From the NCBI GenBank assembly GCA_019614645.1, contig JABWDB010000001.1, forward strand, positions 15,107,501 through 15,171,500: a stretch of 64,000 nt of DNA. The letters are read 5' to 3'. The notes below the pieces were generated by a model that was not told where the DNA came from, did no database searches, and worked only from the letters and a program-made list of their open reading frames with translations. Every line of letters begins with the position of its first letter. Positions within the stretch are counted from its first letter, which is position 1. Shown here in pieces: positions 25,063-35,917 of this stretch. Both the position numbers and the translations under genes were made by a program. The DNA comes from Stratiolaelaps scimitus (lineage: Eukaryota > Arthropoda > Arachnida > Mesostigmata > Laelapidae).

Positions 25063-25910
25063 GTATCGGCCAAATGATTAGAAAGAGAAAACTGGCAAAA
25101 TTTTGCAAAGATAATTAGCACTGAAAGAGTAACGCTCTGCAATGGGACGTTGTACCCTACAAATACAATACATTTTGTTAAAATGCACTCTCCAGGCCAC
25201 AGATGATAATTTCCCACGCGTTCAGTTATCCGTTGTTGGCCCTTCGTGAGACCACCATGTCTAAATGGGCTTTACGGCGATTATGCAAACATTTCATAAA
25301 CCGTGTTATTGTCTGCATTCGTACTATACTACTAAAACAGACAACTGATCTTTGGAGGTTACCATAACATCGGCCGAGTTCGGAGAAATCGTTAATGAAG
25401 CCTGTTGCCGTAATGACTGGGGCTGCAACGTCTAGACTAGATGGGCGTCCCAATTCAAATCCTGCCGTGGCCTCGGGGAGGTGTGGATTTCCCCACCCGA
25501 CATTATCTCCGCCGAGAGTGACACGGAAATTCCATCAATAACGCCTGCGATTTAACCAGATCTGCAGCACGAAGTATTGTATCGTAGATTTTGCTGAGGA
25601 GGTGCTCTCGCTCAGTCTAGCCACTATGCACCGTTGAATACGGTGAGCACCAGCCCTTTTCGAAGCTACAACTTCCGAGTGGACGTACTGCTGAAACCTC
25701 ACTAAATGACTATCGATTAATAGCTCCGTTGTGTTTTCTCACGACGCATTTGTGCACTCTCATTGACTAGGTGCAGACCCGAAACGATCCCACGTTTGCC
25801 ACGGCCAAGAGAATCGCGTCATGGGGCAGATAATCTAAAAAAATACAAATAGCTCTCGTAGGCTTCAACATGTGTTTTATTCTGTAGTCGCCGTGACGCA
25901 TGGTAGTGTC

Positions 25911-25925
25911 TGTGTGTGTGTGTGT
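25911..25925. repeat. (TG)n microsatellite
   Basis: Fifteen uninterrupted alternating T/G bases. Confidence 0.9.
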
Positions 25926-26139
25926 CCGATTTATCGTCAGATGGAAACTCCAGAAACTAACTAATCGATTGCCTGATCAGCAAACCACTATTTTGTGTGT
26001 ACCCTGGTAGCTCTTCCTCCTTGATCGTTCTGCCGGTCGCTAATGACGCGGCTAAATCATACATTTTGTTCGAAGAGACCAGTTATTCTCCGTGTAAACG
26101 CTCATCGTCGTTGTGAAACCGTCTGTCGCTCGTCGATTT

Positions 26140-26173
26140 GGTAGCGCAGTATCCCCGCGGGTACTGCGCTACC
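26140..26173. repeat. perfect 12-bp inverted repeat with GC-rich loop
   Basis: GGTAGCGCAGTA (26140-26151) and TACTGCGCTACC (26162-26173) are exact reverse complements around the 10-base loop TCCCCGCGGG, which is itself partly self-complementary. It lies at the upstream edge of the GC-rich island. The arm resembles a tRNA A-box, but no T-arm or acceptor stem follows. Confidence 0.85.
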
Positions 26174-28264
26174 GACATCGGCTTCGATACGATTTTGCAT
26201 TGAGGTAGACCCACGAATATCCAGCAGCGAGCTAAGAAGAAATCTTCACCGTCCGTAGCAGCAGCAGCAGCAACAGCCATAACGCTTTATGGTGCTGATT
26301 ATGCTACAGCTGCTCGCGAATTATCCAGTCGCTCCTCTTCCAGAGCCACAGCCGTGGCCACGGTCGGCGAGTTCGCTTCTCGCACCAACCATCATCAATG
26401 TAATTGGCAGCTCCTCGCGAAGCGTCTGCGCACAGCATCGCCGTCATCTCGTGGCGCCAACGTCGACGTCGAAGCTTTTTTGCCAACTATCACCATATCG
26501 CCATTAGCGTCGCACAACCACCTCGGCCACGACGACCTCCGTCGCCGTCAACGCTGCTGCTGCGGCTGCTGCTGTTACCTATGACGTATGTTGTAAGCAC
26601 ACAATTCGCCTGTAGTAGCAGCAGCAGCAGCAGTAACAGCGAAACACAGCTGCAGTGGCCACAGACAGTTCTCTTCTGTTGCCGTCGAGTGGATGGAAAG
26701 AAGGAATCAGAAGGCAACTGCAGCAGCAGCAGCTTCAGCGGATCAACTTCGCCGTAGCCGCCATCGTCTCAGCCTCCCTATGTAGATTGCCAGTAGAGCA
26801 GCAGACGGTGCAGCAGGCCGTGTCGAGCGCCGGTGGCAATAACCATGGATCAGAAACAACAACAGCAGCAGCAGCGGCAATATCAGCTGTGGTGGCTACC
26901 ACAGGGGTTCACAGGGACCGTTGTCGTCTTAGCATCACTGCCACTGTTGTGTCATGGCAGTGGTGGTACCACCGTGGCGTACCCTCCTCGCCTCACCCAC
27001 GCTTTGTTCACTCGCAGCGGGGACAGACAACCGCTGCAGCAGCTGTAGCAACAGCAGCTGCAATTGCCGCACAAACAGCAACAGTTGACGGCTGTTCGAC
27101 AGGAGTCATCCGCATCCGCAGAAGTTGTTGCTGCCGTCGTCGAGAACTGGCGGAGGCCGCTCCTACTGAGCTCCTCGCCGCCACTGCCGCTTCTGATATT
27201 CTGATCGCCTCCGTCGACATCTCCGTCCTGTGTCGCTGTCAGCCGCAGCGGCCAACAGCAGCCGCAGCGGCGACGAACAGGTCCGCCGCTGCAGGAATCG
27301 GCCAACAGACGAATCGACCAACTGGAAAGGAGAGAGTCCGTCTGAGACAGAAATACGTCACGTCCGTTGTGTCATTCGTCTCGATGCTCTTCTTCGGCTT
27401 CGCCCTCTTCCTCTCGTTTTTCTCCGCCAATTCTTCTGTCACTCCGAGGAGATCTGCTCTTGTGGAGATATGAGAGACGTCCCAACGCTGACGGAACTCC
27501 TGCTGCTGGTGTTGCCGTGGAGCGATCCTCAAGTGCCAACAGTTTCCCCCGACGCGACACCCGCGAACGCGTCGGCAGCCACGCCAGCTCGACGCACCTG
27601 TGACGCTGCTCTATGCTCCGACGCTGATGTTCTTCTCTCGTGCAGTGTGAGGGATTGTAGACGACGCAACAGCGGCGGCGGCGGTTGAGTCGGCGGCGGC
27701 GGCGGTGGCGGCATCTCATGCAACAGCAGCTTGCTGCCGCAGCAGCAGCAGCAGCGGGGCTGCCGAGGGGTGCGCGAGACCGCGAGGACAGCATAGATCG
27801 ACTTATCAAATCCAATCAAATCCATTCGCGCTTCGTTCTCCTGCTCGCCCATAACAAGATCAATCAGTCTGCCCATGCACGCCAAGCAACGAAGAGCCCT
27901 GTGACAAAGTGGACGGGCTGGCTGGCTGGCAAACACTGGCCACACACTGAGGTGAACGTGACTACCGTGCGCTGAGGTCAACGTGCCCGCTTGTGCCGGC
28001 CAATGCTCCACTCAAGAGAGCGAGAAGGCCACCAGATCACGAAGAGGATTTGATGGATCTACAAGTTATGCTGCTGTCGGTTCGGCAAGGCAACACTACG
28101 AAATAGAAGATCTCAAAAGGAAACCTCATCGAGGAACGTTGGATAGCGCATTGTGAAATTAGCGTCTGGTTGTTGAATAGTGATTCCGGATTTGGATTCG
28201 CCTTACTCGTTGTTCGTGTGATTCTGTGGTTCAACCAAACAGCTGGAAGCGGACACCAGCAATC
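26174..28264. promoter_or_regulatory. CAG/CTG-rich GC island, probable promoter or 5'UTR region
   Basis: This is the largest GC-rich block in the window. CAG/GCA runs occur at about 26260-26278, 26608-26635, 26855-26876 and 27735-27757, among CGN triplets. Overlapping open frames on both strands, one of 272 codons (26655-27473 +), encode low-complexity Ala, Gln, Ser and Arg. Simultaneous openness of several frames is what triplet-rich DNA produces, so I do not call proteins. One frame (26848-27045 +) carries a poly-Gln stretch followed by a hydrophobic segment (residues about 18-34 from the second ATG) and could be a short leader peptide. The island ends just before an ATG-bearing exon candidate, which suggests a 5' regulatory or UTR role. 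Confidence 0.35.
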
Positions 28265-28346
28265 ATGAGGAACGCCTCGTTGAAGATGGTTCGACAGCTG
28301 AGCCACAGAGCGCAGGCTGGCGCGGAGCGCGCCCACGAGGCTAAAA
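28265..28346 (+). CDS. candidate first coding exon; weak resemblance to RICH/nadrin-type BAR-RhoGAP N-terminus
   Basis: An ATG at 28265 (second, with a better Kozak context, at 28286) opens a frame that reaches a GTAAGA donor at 28347, leaving a phase-1 end. An alternative GTGAGT donor lies at 28361. The predicted peptide is basic and helical (KMVRQLSHRAQAGAERAHEA). The spacing of MxxQL...RA...K, with the split codon starting with A, recalls the N-terminus of BAR-domain RhoGAPs of the ARHGAP17/SH3BP1 type. This is only a short match from memory. Its position at the 3' edge of a GC-rich island supports a gene start on the + strand. No second exon was found within the window. Confidence 0.3.
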
Positions 28347-28361
28347 GTAAGATCGCGCTTG

Positions 28362-30199
28362 TGAGTGAACCGGCAGAGTGTTCAGGGGATTCAGAATCGT
28401 TCTACTCGTTACCTAGAATCCTGTGAATAAGACGCATACTGATAGAGTGAATAGTCTGCTATATGAATAGAATAGATATATACCAATACACGGTCGTCAT
28501 GTCACATACGGCCTTGAGCACTTTCGGGCCATGTTAACGCGTCCATACGGATCCGCTCGTACAACACGTGTCAAGCCTCGGCGCATACGCCGTTCTTCGC
28601 TTTGTCGAGGCGTTTTGAGTATTAACAAACAATGATACTATGTGTGCTGCCAACGTTTTGTTGCCTAGACCAGCTCGGGTTTTACAGTCACCGCGTTCTC
28701 GAAAGAACCTCGGGCAGCGACGGCTTCACGGTGACAGTGTGATTTTTTTCCTTTCGAATCTCAATCGAATGGTGGCTGTCTACCCCAGAAAATGACGGTT
28801 AAAATCGAATAATCCCAATAACTGTGAAGAAGGACACAGTTACCTTCGAATTTTTACAGCAAACCATGATATTATATGATATTTCGAGCTTGCGTCTTCT
28901 CTACATAAGGAATGGAATAGAGTTCGAGGGCGGTCAGCTGTTTGTTTGCGGAACACAAGCATTAAGCGTCAGGAGTTGAACCAACCGGTCTCGAATCTGC
29001 GCGGGCGTCTAATCGAGCTTTCTTGACGAAAGGATAGCTGCAAAGCTTCATCGATTCAGGCATATTAGCAATGCCTTCTAGATGGCTGCCATTTGGCTTA
29101 TGAACGCCACACTTGGATGAATATCCTCCGTTACGAGTGTCGAACGTTAATAGCGTACGGTCATGGTGTCGTACGGTCGGTTCGGGGCGAATGACTAATC
29201 ACTGGCCTTGGGCCAGATAGATATATTCCATTTACTGTCTTCTGGTGCCTTGATCGAATGCCGTACTTATGTAATTACAATATTGCCGCGTATGGCTCAC
29301 ACGGGCCGTGCGCACCCCGGGGTTGACATTTAGCTTGATCAAGCCTTATATAACATGTGTTACGACAATGTGCCTGGATGACACATATATATTCACCATT
29401 TCTGCTGGTTGACAGGTGTTTCTGATATCAGCTTTCAGCATAAATGTAACATACCCTGGGCATCCCCCGACCGATCAATGAAAAGGGATTCTAATGTCAT
29501 TCGAACTGCAGCGACCTTTGAAGTATACATTGGGTGATATTATAGAAAAAAAATAAACACAATAATAATAACACAACTATTGTTCACCTATTTTTCAGTG
29601 GCTGTCGATAATAACCACTTCTAAATTTACCATCAAATAAGCCATTAATTACTCTGGCCTATCGTATATAATTTAGCGTCAAATGGTAGACTATCCTAAA
29701 TAGACGCATAAGTCCTATACACACTATCGCCCTATCTAAGTGCTTCTCCCAATGCGCTGACAGATGTTAAGGCTAAGAAGTCTCAAGGGCAGAGCAATGC
29801 AAGCTAAGATCGAGGCATCAAACGCGAACGCTATTGCTAATTGTCTGCTGTCCCAGCTCTCCGTAAAAACCAAAATGTTACATTGAAGAACACTCGAGGT
29901 TTTTCAAGCGAGAGAAAAAGAGGCGGCAACTGAAAGAAAGGCTAAGATTGAAACGGTCACGCAAATGAAAAGTAGGATCTGGTTAGAAAGACGAAACAAA
30001 GTTGGTTTACATCTAGAACGGATGCTGTTTCAACTGTAAACCCGCTTCCAAAGTACGACTGGCCTATAGCTCGTATAACGCAAACAGTGCACAGATTATT
30101 CGTACATTATTTTTTCCCTCCATTATTATACATTTAGTGACAGGTTCCTGCTTGAGGAAAATTAAGGTGATTAAATGATCGTTTTCTCATATTGTAGCG

Positions 30200-30230
<31 letters not shown>

Positions 30231-31189
30231 ACAATAAGCGATCATACGAACAAATAAGATATTATAATTGCTCATCCCAGGGGATTATCACAGACTTCAA
30301 CTAGTTGCCAGTGATGTTAAATGCGAATACATGAAATAGAGTATCAATTATATATTGTAATTATTATTATTATCAAGCATACCATGTATTATATATGTAG
30401 AGACATGGGCACGTACACCCTCTCGCTGTTTCCACAGTTATATAAATATCTAATCTCCGCTGCACTACTATTGACATGCAGTCTGAGGACCAGGAGACGT
30501 CAACGGGGTCATGCCTTCATATGCGATTGATGCTACATTGCTGGTGACCCCCACTGACGCATCCTGCTCACAAGACGATCCAATGATAATGCAGCACAGG
30601 TTACACAGTTCTCTGTTATAGACATCGTTGAGACGCAAGTGATCGTTCACGACGATACAGCTAGTATGCATCACCTATCTGAATAACCGTCCGTAATCCG
30701 TTACGAACATCAATGGCGCACCTGATCTGCCGGCTAGATCGTTGGCGATTTTCTGATTGGCATAACAATTTGTGCGTGGGCACCCCGGCGGTCACCAGGC
30801 TCTCGTTCATTCCTCCCTCGAGCCATCTATAGCCAACTGTATAAAAGCCGAGTTGATTTCGTGAAAGTTAGATAAATAGAAGTGAAATGTGTTAGAATCT
30901 ACATAACAAATGTATGATGATATGCCTCGAATGTGTGGGTGCGTGTTTGTCTCGACGGAGGGCGAAAAACGGGTGTTCATGAAATTTTTTATGAACTTTG
31001 ACAGCTATGCACGAAATGCAGATCTTAACATAGCATTTCTAGAGTACTCCATCAATATTTTCTCCTAGTGACCAAGCATATGCCCCCTAATAATAGTAGT
31101 AATGATATTAATGATCGGGATCGAGTCTGAAATGGATGGAGTACAGCGTGGGTGCGGTAGGGTCAATTTCGTTTATCTATCACGATTAG
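28362..31189. other. gene-free stretch
   Basis: Unique AT-rich sequence that could be intron downstream of the 28.3-kb exon candidate. It contains the AT array at 30200-30227 and short AAT runs. No credible exon or RNA gene seen. Confidence 0.4.
30200..30227. repeat. (AT)14 microsatellite
   Basis: Perfect AT dinucleotides. The flanks TATTGT (left) and ACAATA (right) are reverse complements, so this array too sits inside a short inverted repeat. Confidence 0.95.
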
Positions 31190-31289
31190 AAGGGCGTGTA
31201 TCCATAGAAACTAATGAAGGTCGGGACCCATTTTACGGTCAACCCAAATTCAATCTAAGCAAAGACCAAGTCGGACGTAACACGCACAG
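31190..31289 (+). CDS. candidate internal coding exon, function unknown
   Basis: A pyrimidine-rich acceptor (TTTCGTTTATCTATCACGATTAG) precedes 100 bases open in one frame, which end at the donor CACAG|GTAATA. The 32 complete codons include EGRDPFYGQPKFNLSKDQ, with balanced charged and aromatic residues unlike the low-complexity frames elsewhere. It begins and ends two bases into a codon, so the exon would shift phase normally between flanking exons. I recognise no family. A chance combination of splice-like sites remains quite possible. Confidence 0.3.
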
Positions 31290-31536
31290 GTAATACCGTG
31301 GGAATATGTATAGAATACCTCCAATGAAGTTACTGATTTATCAAGTTGCGTACGGACGCTACTTTCAGCGTACGTCATCACAAGCACAAGACCCGCGCAC
31401 ATTTCATCATCGTAATTTGATTTGTTCAGATTCATCTGAACCGAAAAGCCGCGCCGCCTCAATCAAAAATAATTATTATTACATTACGCTTCTGGGTGTC
31501 TTGGTCAGCAGGTGACGAATGCTGCTAAAAAGAGAT

Positions 31537-31538
<2 letters not shown>

Positions 31539-31616
<78 letters not shown>
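31539..31616. repeat. (AT)39 microsatellite
   Basis: Seventy-eight bases of uninterrupted AT dinucleotides, the longest pure AT array in the window. There is no inverted-repeat flank. Confidence 0.97.
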
Positions 31617-31618
<2 letters not shown>

Positions 31619-33574
31619 CAATGTTAGTCTAGATATATTCGAATCAATATACCCATGAACAGATTTTATATCATAAAAAAGTATATGATATATGCCATAT
31701 AGGTAATCAAGGTGATCGTACAACTGCTGTTGCGTTCTGTTTTTGGATCACTCTATTAACGGACACAATTTTAGATCTCGCAGATACTGGAGAGAGTATA
31801 TATCCTTTAGTATATCCCTTAGCAGATGACATATATCTAAAAGTCATGCAACAACACTTAGATGAAACGAATCATACGAGGATATCTACATAGGCAGTCA
31901 AGCGTGTGGCCATTTACTAATAAATTCCGAAAGGGTCCTTCGTCTATAATTATCGGTAGACAGTGAACGAAGAGACAAATAGGTAACCAAAGAGCTCAAA
32001 CGAAGGTATTTATTTCATTAAAACAACTGCAGGAAGTGGGGCTTCGTACAGCACCAATGATGTTCATCTTTCATCGACGATGTGGGGGGGGGTCGATCTC
32101 TTGCCGAATACAAACAGAGAATGGCTGTGAGCGAGTTTTTGACAGCGACTGTTGTTTAGTTGGTTGACGCCATCAAGTAGATATGCTTATCAAAGTAGGT
32201 GTTGATAACTTCGTTCGCGCGCCCCTGCATGTGCGTGTCGAGATCCTGTCTGAATGGACATAAATATAATATAGTTACGGATCAGGCAGATTTAATTTAA
32301 TGGGGTTTTCATCCTCATGCTTAGTAACATCAAGACCTAATTCAATACTCGTACACAGATGTGAACTGAGCGCCAAACTCGTTTATCAGAATGTGTTGAT
32401 TAAAGAGGCTCGGCTTCAGGGGCTTCGATACTTTAGATCCGGTCTCTCTTTTGGAGATTTTGCCAGTTAAGGACAAACAGGCAAGACAGTCTGTAATGTA
32501 AAAAAGCCAACGGATAGGGGTTCCGATTTTATCTGTATATCGTCATAATCCCTAAATGGAACCACCCTTCAAGCGATTCATCTCACTATATGACAATCAT
32601 GTCCAGAACTATTAGGGGTGGGCTCCCAAACGACGGATATGAAGGTAACCTTCGTTTTGGAATAAATATGCTACCTATCTATTTAGGTTTTAATAAACTT
32701 CATTAACTGGCACTCAAGTAAATTTCGCATCTACTTGAGCTTCTCGTTGAGAGGGTCTTCGAGTAACTGAAGTCGATTCCCGATTGTTTTAAAGCAGTCT
32801 CGTGGTGACCTTCCTTTCACAAGAGTACATTTTCTGATCTCTGCGATACCAACTACAGGTGTTAGCTAATTTTGCCCGACACTGGCCTGAACCCTTAATG
32901 CACAACAAACCTGGAAATGCGATTGACGCGTATATATATAGTGGGTCTGTTCTGCATTGATGTGATCTGAGGCACAGTTACGGGCAGACTGATTTATTGG
33001 TCGTGCGTTGTGATGGACATAGTCATTTCGCCGACAGAGGGCGCTGTATGGGCAGGCACTTCAATTACCATGGTCTCCCAACAGGGTCCTTTAGTTTCGT
33101 ACTGCTTAACCAAAAGGGACGATGTCCCTTCGCGCAGTCCATCAGTTACCACTACTCAATGGCCTAATACTTTAGTTGAACTGACATACACACACACAGC
33201 ATCTATTGACATTCTACCATGGAATTCTACACGTAAATACTCCGCAGAACACTTCTGAGCTATAACACAAACAATTGGGTCTCTCATGTAAGTGCTGGTA
33301 GACACGTATGTCTATTATTGAATGTGAAATTCGCCATTTAATTACAGTCTTGTCGAGACAGCGCGCCTGAATTGCAGACGCGCTTTACAAGCATCCGAGT
33401 CGATTAATTACCGAATTGGTCGAATGACCACCACATGATCGACGGGAGGCAGTGACTAATGAAGAAACTCACGACTCTATTTCAATTGGCTGCTAACATT
33501 AGCAGTGAGAAACGTATTGCCAGCTATGATGATACCAATCACACTGCTTCACCCTAGTGATAGTCCTGAAACGA

Positions 33575-33599
<25 letters not shown>
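33575..33599. repeat. (AT)n microsatellite
   Basis: Twenty-five alternating A/T bases, followed after one C by another short ATATATA run. Confidence 0.93.
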
Positions 33600-33605
<6 letters not shown>

Positions 33606-34138
33606 TAATATTATACACATTGTGCTCTCGAATTTAGTCACACAAATCAATCTACAAGTGACTCATTCGCCTACTCAAGCAACGATACGATACTTTGTTA
33701 CTTGACTGAAGAGACAAAGCGGAATAGCTTACTTAGAAGCGCTGGGGCTGGAAGAAAGAGAGATCATGCAAAATCGCCTCGTCGAGACACGATAGGGCAC
33801 GTACTGCTCACGCAAACAATGAATATAATTTACAAGTTCATATGGGTGCTGCTGTTGAATGCATTAATTATAGAAATTGAAGTGAATTTGAAGGCACGCG
33901 AGTGTGTCGTTCCAATACACGTGAAGCTTTGAAGTGCTTGTACTGATATTTCATAGAATTCATTATAAAACTAAACCTAATACTAGTACACAATCGACAT
34001 ATTATATTATATATATATATATATGGTTTGCCGTTTTAAACGATGGGTACATAACTATAGCTCGTATATATTATAAAATAGTCTTCTACCGGACCCTTTT
34101 CTAATAGAGTATTATGGTGCCTCAGCAATTGCTAACTA

Positions 34139-34170
34139 TTAGGTAGTCCCCAGCAAACTGTCGCGCCTTT
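34139..34170 (+). repeat. left terminal inverted repeat of the mariner element
   Basis: Begins TTAGGTAGTCCCCAGCAAAC immediately inside the TA duplication. Positions 8-26 are identical to the right end in inverse orientation. Confidence 0.95.
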
Positions 34171-34283
34171 CGGATGGCGCACAGCCCGAACTACGCCACA
34201 CAATGCGTTCATTTTTGGAGTGGGCACGCGGTAGGAACGTGGCTTCCTTTCGAACACTGAGTGGTTTCGATACGATCAGAAAG

Positions 34284-35335
34284 ATGGACACTGCAGCAAA
34301 AAGTTCAAATTCCCCCAAAAATCAACGGGAAATCATCAAGTTTTTGTTTCTCCAAAAACACCCTCCAGCTGAAATCCATCGACAATTAGTGAACGCGTAC
34401 GGCAGGTCTGCCTTATGCCTGCGAACGGTGCAACGTTGGTGAGAGCGATTTAACAGTGGAGATATGGACACCGATGACCATCGAGGTGGGGACCACAAAT
34501 CAGGTGCGACAAGGGACGATCGGATTGACAGAATCAAGGCAGCTTTTGAGCAAACTAGAGCTTGGTCCATGGAGTCTTTGTCGGCTGAAACTTTGATTCT
34601 TCGGACGACGTGTTATAGAATTATCACCAATATACTGAAGAAGAAGAAAATCAATGAAAAATGGGTTTCCCATAAACTGAGTGCTGACCAAATGAAAATG
34701 CGTGTGGAGTGTTCGACATCTAATTTGAATACTAATACGCAACAAACCAGTCGCTTAGAGCACACCGTGTCGATAGACGAGACATGGGTTAGCCTGCATA
34801 GACCCCCTGAGAAGGACCAAGCAAAACAGTGGCTCCGACAAGGTGAAGTGGCGGCGTCTGTGGCAGTGCCAGATAGATTCGGACGAAAGGTGTTGATTAT
34901 ACTCGCTCTGGATAGCAAGGGTGTTTGCTATTACGAAATATTAGCGGCAAACGAAAAACTCAATGCTCCCCGATATCTCGACTTTTTGAAGACATTGATG
35001 AACAAATGGCGTGGGGATCGACAGCACCGAGTGTGGTTACTCGACGACAACGCAAGACCTCACCGCACTGCTGAAATTACGACCTGGATGGAGGGGAACA
35101 ATATTGAGCGTTGGCATCAACCCCCATATTCTCCTGATTTAAGCTCATGTGATAATGGTTGTTTCCATGCATTAAAAAGGGCAATAGGTGGGGTTCCATA
35201 TGCAACCGTCGACTTACTCGCAAAAGCAATGGATAATGAAATTATATATGGAAACGCAAATGGTAAATATTTGGCTATTTCAAAACTCCCAGAGCGCTGA
35301 ATTGGTGTGTCAATAAAGCTGGAGAGTACCTCTAA
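34284..35335 (+). pseudogene. mariner transposase (DD34D), broken by a stop codon and a frameshift
   Basis: The protein would cut and paste the element at TA sites. From the ATG at 34284 (an upstream in-frame ATG at 34203 would add 27 residues) the order is as follows. First comes an N-terminal helix-turn-helix (EIIKFLFLQ to LRTVQRW). Then a TGA stop at 34440-34442, where other mariners have a sense codon before an ERF-type motif. Next is the second DNA-binding region with WVSHKLSADQ, then the catalytic domain. The three aspartates are intact: SIDETW (codon at 34776), LLDDNARPH (35046) and SPDLSSCD (35151), with 34 residues between the second and third. The frame stops at 35298, but the expected C-terminal motif with NKAGEYL continues one frame over and ends with TAA at 35333. 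That makes a total near 350 codons, the usual family length. With two lesions it should not make active enzyme. Confidence 0.93.
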
Positions 35336-35390
35336 GTCATACCAAAATATCTTTGTTCTAACTCATTTAGTTCAAAAGTTATTGGCATTT

Positions 35391-35422
35391 AAAGAGGCGA
35401 CAGTTTGCTGGGGACAGCCTAA
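35391..35422 (-). repeat. right terminal inverted repeat of the mariner element
   Basis: Read on the minus strand it begins TTAGGCTGTCCCCAGCAAAC and matches the left end. The outer edge abuts TA at 35423-35424. Confidence 0.95.
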
Positions 35423-35424
35423 TA

Positions 35425-35714
35425 CATAGACTACTTAGTATTGCCAGTTCTTATAGACAATTTATCGGGTCGAACTAGCTCTACTCACGCGACTAAGTAT
35501 GCATCCCATGTGGGAAGAAATGCAAATGATTTATCTCATCACGTTGCAGGGATGAGGTAGGTGCAAATTTTTATGGGCAAGTTACTCACGTCGAAATACC
35601 GAGGTTCAACAAAATAACTTAAATTGAAATTAGAAAATGTTGATTGAGAGTTACAATCCGTGTGGAATGAAACAATCACCCAAGGACGTAATTGTAGATG
35701 AATTGCCAACGCAG
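35425..35714. other. unannotated stretch
   Basis: Host sequence just outside the mariner copy. No gene or repeat recognised. Confidence 0.4.
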
Positions 35715-35880
35715 GTCGATGATTGACTCCATGGTGAACGCGTACGGACCTTTCGAGAACATAACCACTCAGGCACCCATCGAGGTGAAAAACGTATTTA
35801 ACAACGTTCAATATAGATTTCGCTTGAGAGCGGCACGCCACTGCAGCAATGTCGCACGGCCATTAATAAAAGCTATAATA
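35715..35880 (+). CDS. possible partial exon resembling a multicopper oxidase (laccase-like) cupredoxin segment
   Basis: An acceptor-like AACGCAG at 35714 opens a + frame reading DSMVNAYGPFENITTQ, then APIEVKNV, then YRFRLRAA. The order 'DS-hydrophobic-VN-G', 'T-x-x-P-hydrophobic-E-x-x-x-V' and '(R)YRFR' is the pattern around the second cupredoxin entry in insect and other laccases. The match is short and from memory. The residues after YRFR do not continue convincingly, no copper-binding HxH or HCH motif is seen nearby, and the downstream exon border is unclear (the end given is approximate). It could be a decayed exon or coincidence. Confidence 0.2.
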
Positions 35881-35917
35881 TTGTATATATATAAATAATA
35901 AAAGTCCTTAAAGGTTC

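Larger units (their letters stand above)
18472..26139. other. long gene-poor stretch
   Basis: Mostly unique AT-rich sequence. It contains the double hairpin at 19319-19368, AT arrays at 21126-21144 and 25041-25062, an AAT/AGT-type run (about 24398-24431) and a TG run (25911-25925). The two longest open frames (23541-23993 + and 20714-21079 -) show no recognisable domain. A T-arm-like string near 25450 lacks the rest of a tRNA. Confidence 0.4.
31290..34136. other. gene-free stretch with the longest AT array
   Basis: Unique AT-rich DNA holding the (AT)39 array and two shorter AT arrays (33575-33599, 34009-34024). A run of 8-9 G occurs near 32083-32092. No convincing exon. Confidence 0.4.
34139..35422 (+). 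mobile_element. mariner-family DNA transposon, nearly full length, inactivated
   Basis: The 1284-bp element is flanked by a TA target-site duplication (34137-34138 and 35423-35424). Its ends are inverted repeats: starting TTAGG, 24 of the first 26 positions match, including 19 consecutive identical bases, and 28 of the first 32. It carries a single transposase frame on the + strand with a DD34D catalytic triad. The length, TA insertion and triad are all diagnostic of mariner. The ends are still well matched and the body is nearly complete, so it is a moderately young copy. The transposase has one nonsense codon and one frameshift, so it is probably non-autonomous. Confidence 0.97.

Noticed and set aside
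25440..25475. tRNA T-arm-like sequence (ATTCAAATCC)
   Set aside because: No A-box, anticodon stem or acceptor stem can be fitted upstream, and one arm motif is not a tRNA.
26655..27473. 272-codon plus-strand open frame
   Set aside because: It is built from CAG, GCA and CGN triplets. Frames on the other strand are open over the same DNA, and the translation is low-complexity without a domain. Triplet-rich DNA gives long frames by composition alone.
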